Positions 1-6,302 are shown, counted from the first letter of the stretch. The stretch is DNA of 8,842 nt from Acidobacteriota bacterium (GCA_013140955.1 JABFRY010000416.1:1-8842), one strand, 5' to 3'. Made by a program: numbers and translations. The notes: a model not told the origin generated them from the letters alone.

Positions 1-2
1 TG

Positions 3-1166
3 CCCGATCCGTCGCTGATGGCGGGACGTGCCCTGCCGGCCCCGGAGCTGCCGACGGGCACGGTCACGGTGCGGGTCATGCGAGAGGCGGTAGGCAACGA
101 TGTGCCCGGCGTGTCGGTGCAGGTCACGGTGGCTGGGGCCGCGCCCGCGACCGCAGAGACCGATGGCGCCGGGCGCGCCGAGTTTCCCGGACTGCCGCCA
201 GGAGCCGAGGGGCGGGCGGAGGTGGAGGTCGACGGCGAGCGTCTCGTGTCCGAACCCTTTCTGGTTCCGGCATCGGGCGGGCTCCGCGTGATTCTCATTT
301 CGGGAATCGCGGAGGCCGCCGCCGAGCGGGCTGCGGAGGAGGCACGACTCGCGTCCGAGCCTGCCGTCCCAGGCGCGGTCGTCCTCGGGGGCAATTCGCG
401 GATCATCATGGAGTTTCAGGAGGACGCGCTCCGCGTCTTCTATCTGCTGGAGATCGTCAACGGTGCCTCCTCGCGCGTGGACATCGGCGGCCCGTTCCTG
501 CTGGACCTGCCCACGGGCGCATCCGGTGCGGCCACGCTGCAGGGCTCGTCGCCCCTGGCCACCATCCGGGGCGATCGTCTGACGGTCACCGGGCCGTTTC
601 CTCCGGGCGCCACCTCGGTGCAGCTGGGCTTCGAGATGCCCTACGACTCGGCGACCGTCGTGATGGAGCAGCCGTTTCCGGTGCCGTTCCAGAACGTGAC
701 CGTCGCGGTCGAGCAGGTCGGTGCCCTCACCCTCCAGTCCGCCCAGCTCACCGAGAGTTCGCAGGTGCGGGCCGACGATGGTACCGCCTACCTGATGGCC
801 TCCGGACCAGCCTTGCCGGCGGGTGGTGCCCTCGTGCTCGAACTCGGCAACCTGCCGGTGCACAGCCAGACACCCCGCAACGTGGCACTCGTGCTCGCCG
901 CCGCGGCCCTGGCCTTCGGCGTGTGGCTGTCGGTGACCCGTCGACCGGTCGTGGAGGTCCGCGATCGGGCCGCGCTGGTGCGGCGTCGGGACACGCTGCT
1001 CTCCCAGCTGGCGCCGCTCGAAGCCCGCCACCGCAGCGGCACCGAGACCGAGGCGCAGGGCGCACGTCGGCGGCGCCTGCTGACGGAACTGGAGCACATC
1101 TACGGCGAGCTCGACGAGGCCGCGCCCTCGGGGCCGCAGGGAGGCGGCGAGGGCGTCGCCGCGTGA
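3..1166 (+). CDS. Membrane-anchored beta-domain protein with coiled-coil tail, ccm-linked (5' partial)
   Basis: Function is not known. The frame is open to the left edge (codons read P-D-P-S-L before the ATG at 18), so the start probably lies outside the window. Starting at 18 would leave a protein with an apparently periplasmic body and no signal peptide. Numbered from that Met, residues about 14-100 look like a carboxypeptidase-regulatory-like or Ig-like beta domain (GTVTVRV, then a glycine-rich turn G-L-P-P-G). Residues about 120-285 are a second beta-rich region. Residues about 288-309 form one hydrophobic helix (ALVLAAAALAFGVWL) followed by basic residues. The tail (about 315-370) is a charged helix starting near RRRDTLLSQLAPLEA, reminiscent of the helical segment seen in CcmI/CcmH-type proteins, though I cannot prove homology. 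Its stop codon overlaps the GTG start of ccmA, so it belongs to the ccm operon. A role in the haem-export or lyase assembly is inferred from position only. Confidence 0.75.
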   Translation, partial: PDPSLMAGRALPAPELPTGTVTVRVMREAVGNDVPGVSVQVTVAGAAPATAETDGAGRAEFPGLPPGAEGRAEVEVDGERLVSEPFLVPASGGLRVILISGIAEAAAERAAEEARLASEPAVPGAVVLGGNSRIIMEFQEDALRVFYLLEIVNGASSRVDIGGPFLLDLPTGASGAATLQGSSPLATIRGDRLTVTGPFPPGATSVQLGFEMPYDSATVVMEQPFPVPFQNVTVAVEQVGALTLQSAQLTESSQVRADDGTAYLMASGPALPAGGALVLELGNLPVHSQTPRNVALVLAAAALAFGVWLSVTRRPVVEVRDRAALVRRRDTLLSQLAPLEARHRSGTETEAQGARRRRLLTELEHIYGELDEAAPSGPQGGGEGVAA

Positions 1167-1894
1167 GAGCCGATTTCGACGAGCTGGGCGTCGAGGAGCT
1201 CTCCAGACATTTCGGCCGGCGGCGGGCCGTGTCCCGCATCACCTTCAACGTCGCGGCCGGCAGCATCGTCGGTCTCCTCGGGCCGAACGGCGCGGGCAAG
1301 TCGACGATGATCGGCCTGCTGGCCACGCTCATCCGGCCCACGTCAGGTCTCATCCGGTACGGACGGCTCGTGGTCGACGCGGGCCACGCAGCCGGGCAGC
1401 ATGGCGCGGCCCTCCGCGCGGCGATCGGCGTGCTCGGACACGACCTGTTCCTCTATCCGGAGCTCAGTGCCCTCGAGAACCTCACCTTCTTCGCCGGCCT
1501 GCACGGCGTGGCCCATCCGCACCGCGCGGCCCTCGAGGCGCTCGAGCACGCCGGGCTCGATGCGCGTGCGCACGACCCGGTCGGCAGCTTCTCGCGGGGC
1601 ATGCGGCAACGCGTGGCGCTGGAGCGGGCGCTCATCCACCGGCCACGGCTGGTCCTCCTGGATGAACCCTTCACGGGGCTCGACGATGCCTCGACGGGAC
1701 GGCTCGTGTCGAGACTGGAGGGGCTGCGCGAGGCGGGTACGGCCGTCCTGCTCGCCACGCACGATCTCGACGTCGCCGACGGGCTCCTCGACGCGGCGGT
1801 GTTCCTGAAGGACGGTCGGCTCGTCGATACGGTCGTCCAGCCGTCGGCGCTGCGCGCCACCTATCGGCAGCTCATGGCGCGGCCGGTCTCCTGA
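1163..1894 (+). CDS. ccmA: Haem exporter ABC transporter ATP-binding protein CcmA
   Basis: CcmA is the ATPase of the CcmABCD complex. ATP hydrolysis releases holo-CcmE from CcmC/CcmD so that haem can be passed on for c-type cytochrome assembly. The 243-residue protein has Walker A GPNGAGKST at 40-48, signature FSRGMRQR at 143-150, Walker B with D167-E168 in LVLLDEPF, D-loop GLDD at 172-175 and H-loop H200. The Q-loop region reads GVLGHDLFLYPEL with His93, a pattern I associate with CcmA rather than generic transporters. I chose GTG at 1163 because it overlaps the previous stop (GTGA), has GAGGG at 1149-1153 about 9 bases upstream, and places the first beta strand correctly. A longer frame back to 923 exists but lies wholly over the previous gene. 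The ccmB start follows after 1 base. The length fits the family, and the ccmB-ccmC context makes the assignment firm. Confidence 0.93.
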   Translation: MRADFDELGVEELSRHFGRRRAVSRITFNVAAGSIVGLLGPNGAGKSTMIGLLATLIRPTSGLIRYGRLVVDAGHAAGQHGAALRAAIGVLGHDLFLYPELSALENLTFFAGLHGVAHPHRAALEALEHAGLDARAHDPVGSFSRGMRQRVALERALIHRPRLVLLDEPFTGLDDASTGRLVSRLEGLREAGTAVLLATHDLDVADGLLDAAVFLKDGRLVDTVVQPSALRATYRQLMARPVS

Positions 1895-1895
1895 C

Positions 1896-2573
1896 ATGTT
1901 CCTGCGAGGCGTGTGGCTGGTGGTGCGGAAGGACCTCACGGTGGAGGTGCGAAGCCGCGAGATCGCCTACACCACGCTCTTCTTCGCCGTCTCATGCGTC
2001 CTGATCTTCGCCTTCGCCCTGGTGCGGGAGGGGAGAGCGCCCGACGAGGCGGCCCCTGCGGTGCTCTGGGTGGCGATCGCATTCGCCGGGACGCTCGCGC
2101 TCGGGCGGACCTTCGAGCGCGAGCGGCAGGCCGAGACGCTTCGCGCGCTTCTGCTGGCACCCGTCGATCGCCCAGCCATCTACGCTGGGAAGCTTCTGGG
2201 GATGATGGCGCTGCTGCTCGCGGCCGAGTTCGTCCTCGTGCCGCTGGTGGCCCTGCTCTTCCAGGCGCCACTGCTCGGGCACCCGTTCTGGCTGACAGGC
2301 ATCCTCGCGACCGGCACCCTTGGATTTGCTGCCGTGGGAACCCTGTTCGCCGCGATGCTGGTGCGTGCCCGTACACGCGACGTGCTGCTTCCGGTCCTGT
2401 TGTATCCGATCACCGTTCCGGTCATCATTGCCGGGGTTCGTGGGACGGCGCTCCTGCTGGAGCCCGAACTCGACGTGGCGCTCCTGCGCTTCTGGCTGGC
2501 GCTGCTCGTGACCTTCGATGTCGTCTTCGTCACGCTGGCGCTGTGGACGTTCGAGCCGCTGATGACGGATTGA
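1896..2573 (+). CDS. ccmB: Haem exporter membrane subunit CcmB
   Basis: CcmB is the integral-membrane partner of CcmA in the CcmABCD complex at the cytoplasmic membrane. The 225-residue protein is close to the usual length of about 220. The N-terminus WLVVRKDLTVEVRSRE is the typical amphipathic lead-in. Six hydrophobic segments can be read at about 24-43, 53-70, 100-122, 132-152, 158-180 and 200-218. The cytoplasmic loop FERERQAETLRALLLAPVDR (73-92) and the segment LLPVLLYPITVPVIIAG are the best recognised family features. The ATG lies 1 base after the ccmA stop with no clear Shine-Dalgarno sequence, so translation is probably coupled to ccmA. A perfect inverted repeat starts immediately after the stop codon. 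I see no truncation or frameshift. Confidence 0.92.
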   Translation: MFLRGVWLVVRKDLTVEVRSREIAYTTLFFAVSCVLIFAFALVREGRAPDEAAPAVLWVAIAFAGTLALGRTFERERQAETLRALLLAPVDRPAIYAGKLLGMMALLLAAEFVLVPLVALLFQAPLLGHPFWLTGILATGTLGFAAVGTLFAAMLVRARTRDVLLPVLLYPITVPVIIAGVRGTALLLEPELDVALLRFWLALLVTFDVVFVTLALWTFEPLMTD

Positions 2574-2592
2574 TGCCCCGGTCTCCGGGGCA
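2574..2592 (+). promoter_or_regulatory. Intercistronic hairpin between ccmB and ccmC
   Basis: A perfect inverted repeat, TGCCCCGG-TCT-CCGGGGCA, has 8-bp arms and a 3-base loop. It begins on the base after the ccmB stop codon and ends two bases before the GAGGAG purine stretch that serves ccmC. There is no T-tract, so it does not look like an intrinsic terminator. A role as an mRNA stability element or a modulator of ccmC translation is inference. Confidence 0.55.
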
Positions 2593-2603
2593 CCGAGGAG
2601 AAG

Positions 2604-3260
2604 ATGCCCAAGTGGTTCCTCCCAGCCGCCGCCCTCTGTGGCGTGATGTTCGTGGCGTCACCCGTGGTGATCGCGGGTGCGCCCTACGAGTCCACCATGG
2701 GGCTGGTGCAGAAGATCTTCTACTTCCACATGCCGGCGGCCGTCATGTTCCTGGTCTCGGCCGTGATCTGCGGGGTGGCGAGCGCGCGCTTCCTCTTCCG
2801 GGGCGACCCCGCACAGGACCGGCTCGGATGGGCCGCCGCGGAGCTCACCGTGCTGTTCGGCATCATCGCGCTCGTCACCGGTCCGCTCTGGGCGCGCAAG
2901 GCCTGGGGCGTGTGGTGGCAGTGGGACGTGCGGTTGACCTCGAGTCTCATGGGCTGGATGGTCGCCGTGGCGTACCTGCTGGTCCGCAAGTACGGCGGAC
3001 CGGGGTCGGAGAAGCTGGCCGCGGGGCTCGCCCTCTTCGGCATGGCGAACGTGCCGTTCGTGTACATCTCGGTGAACTACTGGCGGACCATCCACCCCAC
3101 GACCAGCGTGGTGCCCACGTTGCCGACCTCGATGGGGGGGCCGCTGTGGTTCTGCTTCGCCACGTTCCTCCTGCTGCTCGTACTGCTCCTGCGGCTCCGT
3201 GTGCGGCTCGGCGAGGCGCACGCGAGGCTCGATGCCCTTCATCTCGCGCTGGACGAATGA
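2604..3260 (+). CDS. ccmC: Haem lyase/haem-handling protein CcmC
   Basis: CcmC binds haem at the periplasmic face of the cytoplasmic membrane and attaches it to CcmE. The diagnostic tryptophan-rich WWD-type motif is present: WGVWWQWD at 101-108. The two axial-ligand candidates are His42 (KIFYFHMP) and His164 (WRTIHP), which flank the motif as in the family. Six hydrophobic segments can be read, and the 218-residue length is slightly shorter than E. coli CcmC. The ATG at 2604 has GAGGAG at 2595-2600, the clearest ribosome binding site in this operon. That fits this being the only ccm gene here that is not directly coupled to its upstream neighbour. Its stop overlaps the start of the CcmD-like gene (ATGA). 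The last 20 or so residues are charged and helical. CcmF-type lyases share the WWD motif but are about three times longer, so CcmC is the better call. Confidence 0.95.
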   Translation: MPKWFLPAAALCGVMFVASPVVIAGAPYESTMGLVQKIFYFHMPAAVMFLVSAVICGVASARFLFRGDPAQDRLGWAAAELTVLFGIIALVTGPLWARKAWGVWWQWDVRLTSSLMGWMVAVAYLLVRKYGGPGSEKLAAGLALFGMANVPFVYISVNYWRTIHPTTSVVPTLPTSMGGPLWFCFATFLLLLVLLLRLRVRLGEAHARLDALHLALDE

Positions 3261-3559
3261 CTTCGATGACGCTCCCGAGACGTGTGATAGCGATGTGGTG
3301 CCTGGCGCTCGCCCTGGTGGCGGCCGTTCCCGCCGGGTCGGTCGCGCAGGATCAGCCCGCCGCGCAGGACGAGTTCGTGCCCATCTCGGAGCTGCCGCCG
3401 CAGGACCAGCTCCCGGCCGCACCGCTGCTCGTCGCCGCCTACGCCTTCGTGTGGGTGGCCGTGTTCGCCTACCTCGTGTCCATTGCGAGGCGTCTGCGCG
3501 GCGTGCAGCAGGAGGTGGAGCGGCTGGAGTCCGACCTGGCGAAGGGCCGTCGCACGTGA
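3257..3559 (+). CDS. CcmD-like small membrane protein
   Basis: This protein probably fills the CcmD role, helping CcmC present haem to CcmE. The 100-residue protein has an N-terminal hydrophobic segment (10-27) ending at V-A-Q near residue 31, which looks like a signal peptide. A short polar linker rich in Gln, Pro and Asp follows (31-53). The CcmD-type core is one membrane helix, AAYAFVWVAVFAYLVSIARR at 60-79, then a charged helix (80-97, VQQEVERLES). The Y-x-F-V-W and basic RRLR exit match the alternative CcmD family found outside proteobacteria, as I recall it. E. coli CcmD is 69 residues and has no signal peptide, so this version is long. The ATG at 3257 overlaps the ccmC stop (ATGA); a second ATG at 3266 would also keep the signal segment. 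The stop overlaps the next gene. The family call rests on motif resemblance and position. Confidence 0.8.
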   Translation: MTSMTLPRRVIAMWCLALALVAAVPAGSVAQDQPAAQDEFVPISELPPQDQLPAAPLLVAAYAFVWVAVFAYLVSIARRLRGVQQEVERLESDLAKGRRT

Positions 3560-3702
3560 CAGCGGCGCACTTCCTCTACATTCCGAGCATCCTGCTCATC
3601 GGCATCGTGATCGGGTGGATTCTGGGCTCGCGCGCCGCCGCCGATGCCTATGCCGTCCAGCTCCGCCGCCTGCAGCAGAAGGGCGGGGGCCCGCCCGCCT
3701 GA
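3556..3702 (+). CDS. 48-residue single-pass membrane protein at end of ccm operon
   Basis: I do not recognise a named family. The frame begins with GTG at 3556, overlapping the CcmD-like stop (GTGA). A purine stretch GAAGGG at 3541-3546 lies 9 bases upstream, which is good spacing. Residues 6-24 are one uninterrupted hydrophobic helix (FLYIPSILLIGIVIGWILG). Next come SRAAADAYAVQLRRLQQK, a basic, alanine-rich amphipathic helix, and a GGGPPA tail. The positive charges after the helix favour a cytoplasmic C-terminus. The start-stop overlap, Shine-Dalgarno spacing and coherent membrane topology argue that it is translated. The last codons form a GC-rich hairpin before the convergent operon. A role as an accessory of the CcmABCD complex is guesswork from position. 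Confidence 0.65.
   Translation: MTAAHFLYIPSILLIGIVIGWILGSRAAADAYAVQLRRLQQKGGGPPA
3681..3696. terminator. GC hairpin at convergent operon ends (possible bidirectional terminator)
   Basis: GGGCGG (3681-3686) and CCGCCC (3691-3696) form a perfect 6-bp GC stem with a 4-base loop. It lies inside the last codons (GGGPP) of the 48-residue gene and 13 bases from the convergent metallophosphoesterase stop. No T-tract follows on either strand, so efficient intrinsic termination is uncertain. No other candidate separates the two operons, whose stop codons are 6 bases apart. Confidence 0.4.
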
Positions 3703-3708
3703 CGATCG

Positions 3709-4443
3709 CTACCGTCCCAGGCCGAGTCGCTGCGCCAGCATCTCGGGCAGTCCGGCCTGGAGGATCTTCGCCTGTGCCGTCGGGATGTCGTAGGCGGCGC
3801 GGACGAAGGTGACGGTCAGGGCCGACGAGTCCACGATGCCGAACGCCGCGCGCGGGTCGGCGTCCCGCGGCTGGCCGACCGAGCCCACGTTCACCAGGTA
3901 ACGGGATTCCCCGTCGAGCGTCAGTGCGCCCGGGCGTGCGGCGGCGACGTCGACCGCGTGCCGCTGCGGATCGAAGCGGAAGACCGCCGGCACGTGCGTG
4001 TGTCCGAACAGGCAGACGGCGCGGCGGGCGCTGCGCAGCGCCCGCGTGGCGTCGTATTCGTCGAAGACGTAGACGTCCTCGTCGAAGGGGGTGCCATGGC
4101 AGATCTCGATGAGGGGTCCTACGTCGAGCGGACCCGTGGCGAGGTCTGAGAGCCACCGCAGGTTGTCAGCCGTGAGCTGGCTGCTCGTCCACGCGATGGC
4201 CTGGCGTGCCAGGTGATTGAACGCGCGGACGTCGGCGATGCCCGCAGCGACCTTGTCGTGGTTTCCGCGGATCACCGTCGAGGAGGGGAGGGCCCGCACG
4301 CGCTCCACGACGGCGTTGGGATCGGCGCCATAGCCGACCAGGTCGCCCAGCACGAGTGCGTGGTCCCACGGCGCGGCGGCCTCGAGGACGGCGTCGAGTG
4401 CCTCCAGGTTCGCGTGGATGTCACTGAGCACCAGGTACCGCAT
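3709..4443 (-). CDS. Metallophosphoesterase (YfcE/ApaH-like calcineurin superfamily)
   Basis: This is a predicted cytoplasmic metal-dependent phosphoesterase of 244 residues with the complete calcineurin-type metal site. The visible motifs are DIH (D8, H10), GDLVGYG (D34), GNHD (N61, H62), a histidine in CHG (H116) and GHTH (H148, H150). The segment NVGSVGQPRD (185-194) is typical of the YfcE-like branch. The substrate cannot be read from sequence: members hydrolyse phosphodiesters or nucleotides, and many are annotated loosely as diadenosine tetraphosphatase. There is no signal peptide or membrane helix. The ATG (4443-4441) shares one base with the aroK stop (TGATG), and no strong Shine-Dalgarno sequence precedes it, so translational coupling is likely. 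It is the last gene of the aroA-aroK operon. Nothing in the sequence ties it to aromatic synthesis beyond co-transcription. Confidence 0.88.
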   Translation of the reverse strand: MRYLVLSDIHANLEALDAVLEAAAPWDHALVLGDLVGYGADPNAVVERVRALPSSTVIRGNHDKVAAGIADVRAFNHLARQAIAWTSSQLTADNLRWLSDLATGPLDVGPLIEICHGTPFDEDVYVFDEYDATRALRSARRAVCLFGHTHVPAVFRFDPQRHAVDVAAARPGALTLDGESRYLVNVGSVGQPRDADPRAAFGIVDSSALTVTFVRAAYDIPTAQAKILQAGLPEMLAQRLGLGR

Positions 4444-4940
4444 CAGAATCCGATCCAGGCGAGGAGACGCTCGACCACTTCTTCGAGCGGCCGGGAAGCG
4501 TCGATGCGCGCGTGCGCCTCGCAGTAGGACAGCAGGCGGCGGTGATACAGCTGCTCCATGCTCTGGCGATCCGCGGCGAGCGGACGACGGCCGTCCGGCG
4601 GAATTCTCGCCACCAGGCGTTCGAACGGGAGGTCGAGCCAGGCCACGGCGCCGTCGGAAAGCATGAGGGCGCGGTTGTCCGGCTCGGCGAACGTTCCGCC
4701 ACCGGTGGCCACGATCACCTCGCGGGCAGGCAGGAGATCGCGGAGCACGGCGCGTTCCACCTGACGGAAGTAGGCCTCGCCGTGCGAGGCGAAGATGTCG
4801 GCCACGGTCCGTCGCTCGCGGTGCTCGATGCGCTCATCGACGTCCTCCAGCCGCCAGCCGATGCGACGACTGAGGGCGCGTCCGACACTGGTCTTGCCCG
4901 CGCCCATGAAGCCGACCAGATAGAGCTTGTCCGTCCTCAC
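4443..4940 (-). CDS. aroK: Shikimate kinase
   Basis: This enzyme phosphorylates shikimate at the 3-hydroxyl using ATP, two steps before chorismate. The 165-residue protein has Walker A GFMGAGKT at 10-17 and the shikimate-binding aspartate in EDVDERIE (D33/D35). It also has FRQVE (R59, E62), the GGG motif at 80-82, the lid arginine region GRRPL at 117-121 and a C-terminal arginine in YHRR (R135). All expected contacts are present, and the length is typical. The start codon is GTG (4940-4938), overlapping the aroA stop as GTGA, with no Shine-Dalgarno sequence visible, so it probably depends on ribosomes finishing aroA. The stop overlaps the metallophosphoesterase start by one base. The aroK versus aroL label cannot be decided from sequence; aroK is used as the generic name. 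Confidence 0.95.
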   Translation of the reverse strand: MRTDKLYLVGFMGAGKTSVGRALSRRIGWRLEDVDERIEHRERRTVADIFASHGEAYFRQVERAVLRDLLPAREVIVATGGGTFAEPDNRALMLSDGAVAWLDLPFERLVARIPPDGRRPLAADRQSMEQLYHRRLLSYCEAHARIDASRPLEEVVERLLAWIGF

Positions 4941-6244
4941 GCGCAGAGCGATTCGAGCACGGAGAAGAACTCCGGGTACGAAACCGCAGCGGCGCCGGCG
5001 TCGTGAATCGTGGTCGGGCCCGTGGCGCCGAGGGCCGCGATGGCGAAGGCCATGGCGAGACGGTGATCGTGGCGCGCGTCCACGTTGCCCCCGTGCAGGG
5101 GCCGGTCGCCCAGCACGTGAAAGCCGTCCGGGCGCTCCTCGATGCGCCCGCCCATGGCGCGGAGGCCCGCGGCGAGGGCCGTGATCCGGTCGCTTTCCTT
5201 CACGCGAAGTTCCGCCGCACCGCTCACCTGCAGATCCCCGCCGAGCGTGGCCAGGGCGGCGAGGACGGGCAACTCGTCGATGACGCCGGGCACCTCCTCC
5301 GGTGCGATGACGGCCGGCCGGGGCGCGCCGTGGCGGGCCACGATGCGTCCAAGCGGTTCACCCGGCGCCTGGACGTCCGGCTCCACATCGAGGTGCGCGC
5401 CCATCCGCCTGAGGACATCGATGATCCCCGTGCGGGTGGGGTTGAGGCCGGTCTGCTCGACGACGACTTCCGAGCCGGGGAGCGCGGCGGCGGCGACCAG
5501 CCAGAACGCGGCGGAGGAAATGTCGCCGGGCACCGTGAGCCTGGCGCCGGACAGCCGCTGGCGTCCCGCGATGGACACGGTGGTCCCGTCCTCGTCGACG
5601 GTCGCGCCAAAGGCCCGAAGCGCGCGTTCCGAGTGGTCGCGCGTCTTGAGCGGCTCGACGACGGAGGTGACGCCCGGTGCATGGAGGCCGGCGAAGAGCA
5701 CGGCGCTCTTCACCTGGGCGCTGGCGTGCTCCGGCGCGAAGACGATGGGACTGAGCGGATCGGCGCCGCGCACGACGAGTGGCGGCAGCCCATCGACCGA
5801 GTCGATCTGCGCACCCATCCGCTCGAGCGGCACGATGATCCGGCGCATCGGCCGCCGCCGGAGCGAGTCGTCACCGGTGATGGGAGTTGCGAAGGGGTGT
5901 GCCGCCAGCACGCCCGCGAGCATGCGCATGGTACTGCCCGAGTTGCCGGCATCGAGCGTCGCGCGAGGCACCTCGAGACCGCCCAGCCCTCGTCCCTCGA
6001 TGGCGAGGGACAGGCCGGCCGCCGCGTCGCGCCCGGTCTCCTCCACGCGCACGCCCAGCGCGCGCAGGCAGGCCAGCGTGGACGCGCAGTCGGCGCCGGT
6101 CGAGTATCCCTCGATGAGGGACGTGCCATCGGCGATGGCAGCCAGCAGCGCGTAGCGGTGAGAGATCGACTTGTCGCCTGGAGGCCGCACCCGGCCCCGG
6201 ACGCGGGCCGCAGGGTGGACCGTGACCGCGAACGTTGAGCGCAT
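4937..6244 (-). CDS. aroA: 3-phosphoshikimate 1-carboxyvinyltransferase (EPSP synthase)
   Basis: This enzyme joins phosphoenolpyruvate to shikimate 3-phosphate in the sixth step of the shikimate pathway. The 435-residue protein has full family length and motifs. These are PGDKSISHR (22-30, with K25, S26, R30), GNSGSTMR (100-107), SAQVKSA (175-181), RDHSE (202-206), PGDISSAAFW (239-248), DELP with D323-E324, KESDRI (349-354) and DHRLAM (393-398). GDKS, SAQVK and RDHSE are the signatures usually quoted for class II enzymes. The inhibitor-relevant position holds Gly103, not the alanine found in the CP4 enzyme. The ATG at 6244 is the first plausible start after an in-frame stop at 6256-6254. No Shine-Dalgarno sequence is visible, and TATAGT ends 8 bases upstream. 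It leads the aroA-aroK-phosphoesterase operon. Confidence 0.96.
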   Translation of the reverse strand: MRSTFAVTVHPAARVRGRVRPPGDKSISHRYALLAAIADGTSLIEGYSTGADCASTLACLRALGVRVEETGRDAAAGLSLAIEGRGLGGLEVPRATLDAGNSGSTMRMLAGVLAAHPFATPITGDDSLRRRPMRRIIVPLERMGAQIDSVDGLPPLVVRGADPLSPIVFAPEHASAQVKSAVLFAGLHAPGVTSVVEPLKTRDHSERALRAFGATVDEDGTTVSIAGRQRLSGARLTVPGDISSAAFWLVAAAALPGSEVVVEQTGLNPTRTGIIDVLRRMGAHLDVEPDVQAPGEPLGRIVARHGAPRPAVIAPEEVPGVIDELPVLAALATLGGDLQVSGAAELRVKESDRITALAAGLRAMGGRIEERPDGFHVLGDRPLHGGNVDARHDHRLAMAFAIAALGATGPTTIHDAGAAAVSYPEFFSVLESLCA

Positions 6245-6252
6245 CGCACAGC

Positions 6253-6258
6253 ACTATA
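6253..6258 (-). promoter_or_regulatory. -10-like TATAGT upstream of aroA
   Basis: On the minus strand TATAGT (6258 to 6253) lies 8 bases before the aroA ATG. Usual spacing would put the transcription start near 6246, leaving a leader of about 2 bases. No convincing -35 is seen at 16-18 bases spacing. The match is good but short, so its use is inferred. Confidence 0.4.
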
Positions 6259-6302
6259 GCAGGCCAGCGACGTCCGGGCTGTCGTGGTGTGCGGGGAGGT
6301 CG

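Noticed and set aside
923..1162. N-terminal extension of ccmA
   Set aside because: It overlaps the upstream gene entirely, has Arg/Gly-rich shadow composition and adds 80 residues not expected in CcmA.
2658..3422. 254-codon minus-strand frame opposite ccmC
   Set aside because: It is a Pro/Arg/His-rich shadow opposite a gene with diagnostic WWD and histidine residues.
1913..3559. 548-codon plus-strand frame across ccmB and ccmC
   Set aside because: Its bulk is an out-of-frame shadow of ccmB and ccmC. Only the part from 3257 is real (the CcmD-like gene).
5003..6238. Long 411-codon plus-strand frame opposite aroA
   Set aside because: It is fully antisense to a clear EPSP synthase, rich in Arg, Gly and His, and has no domain or ribosome binding site; a usual artefact of high GC codon bias.
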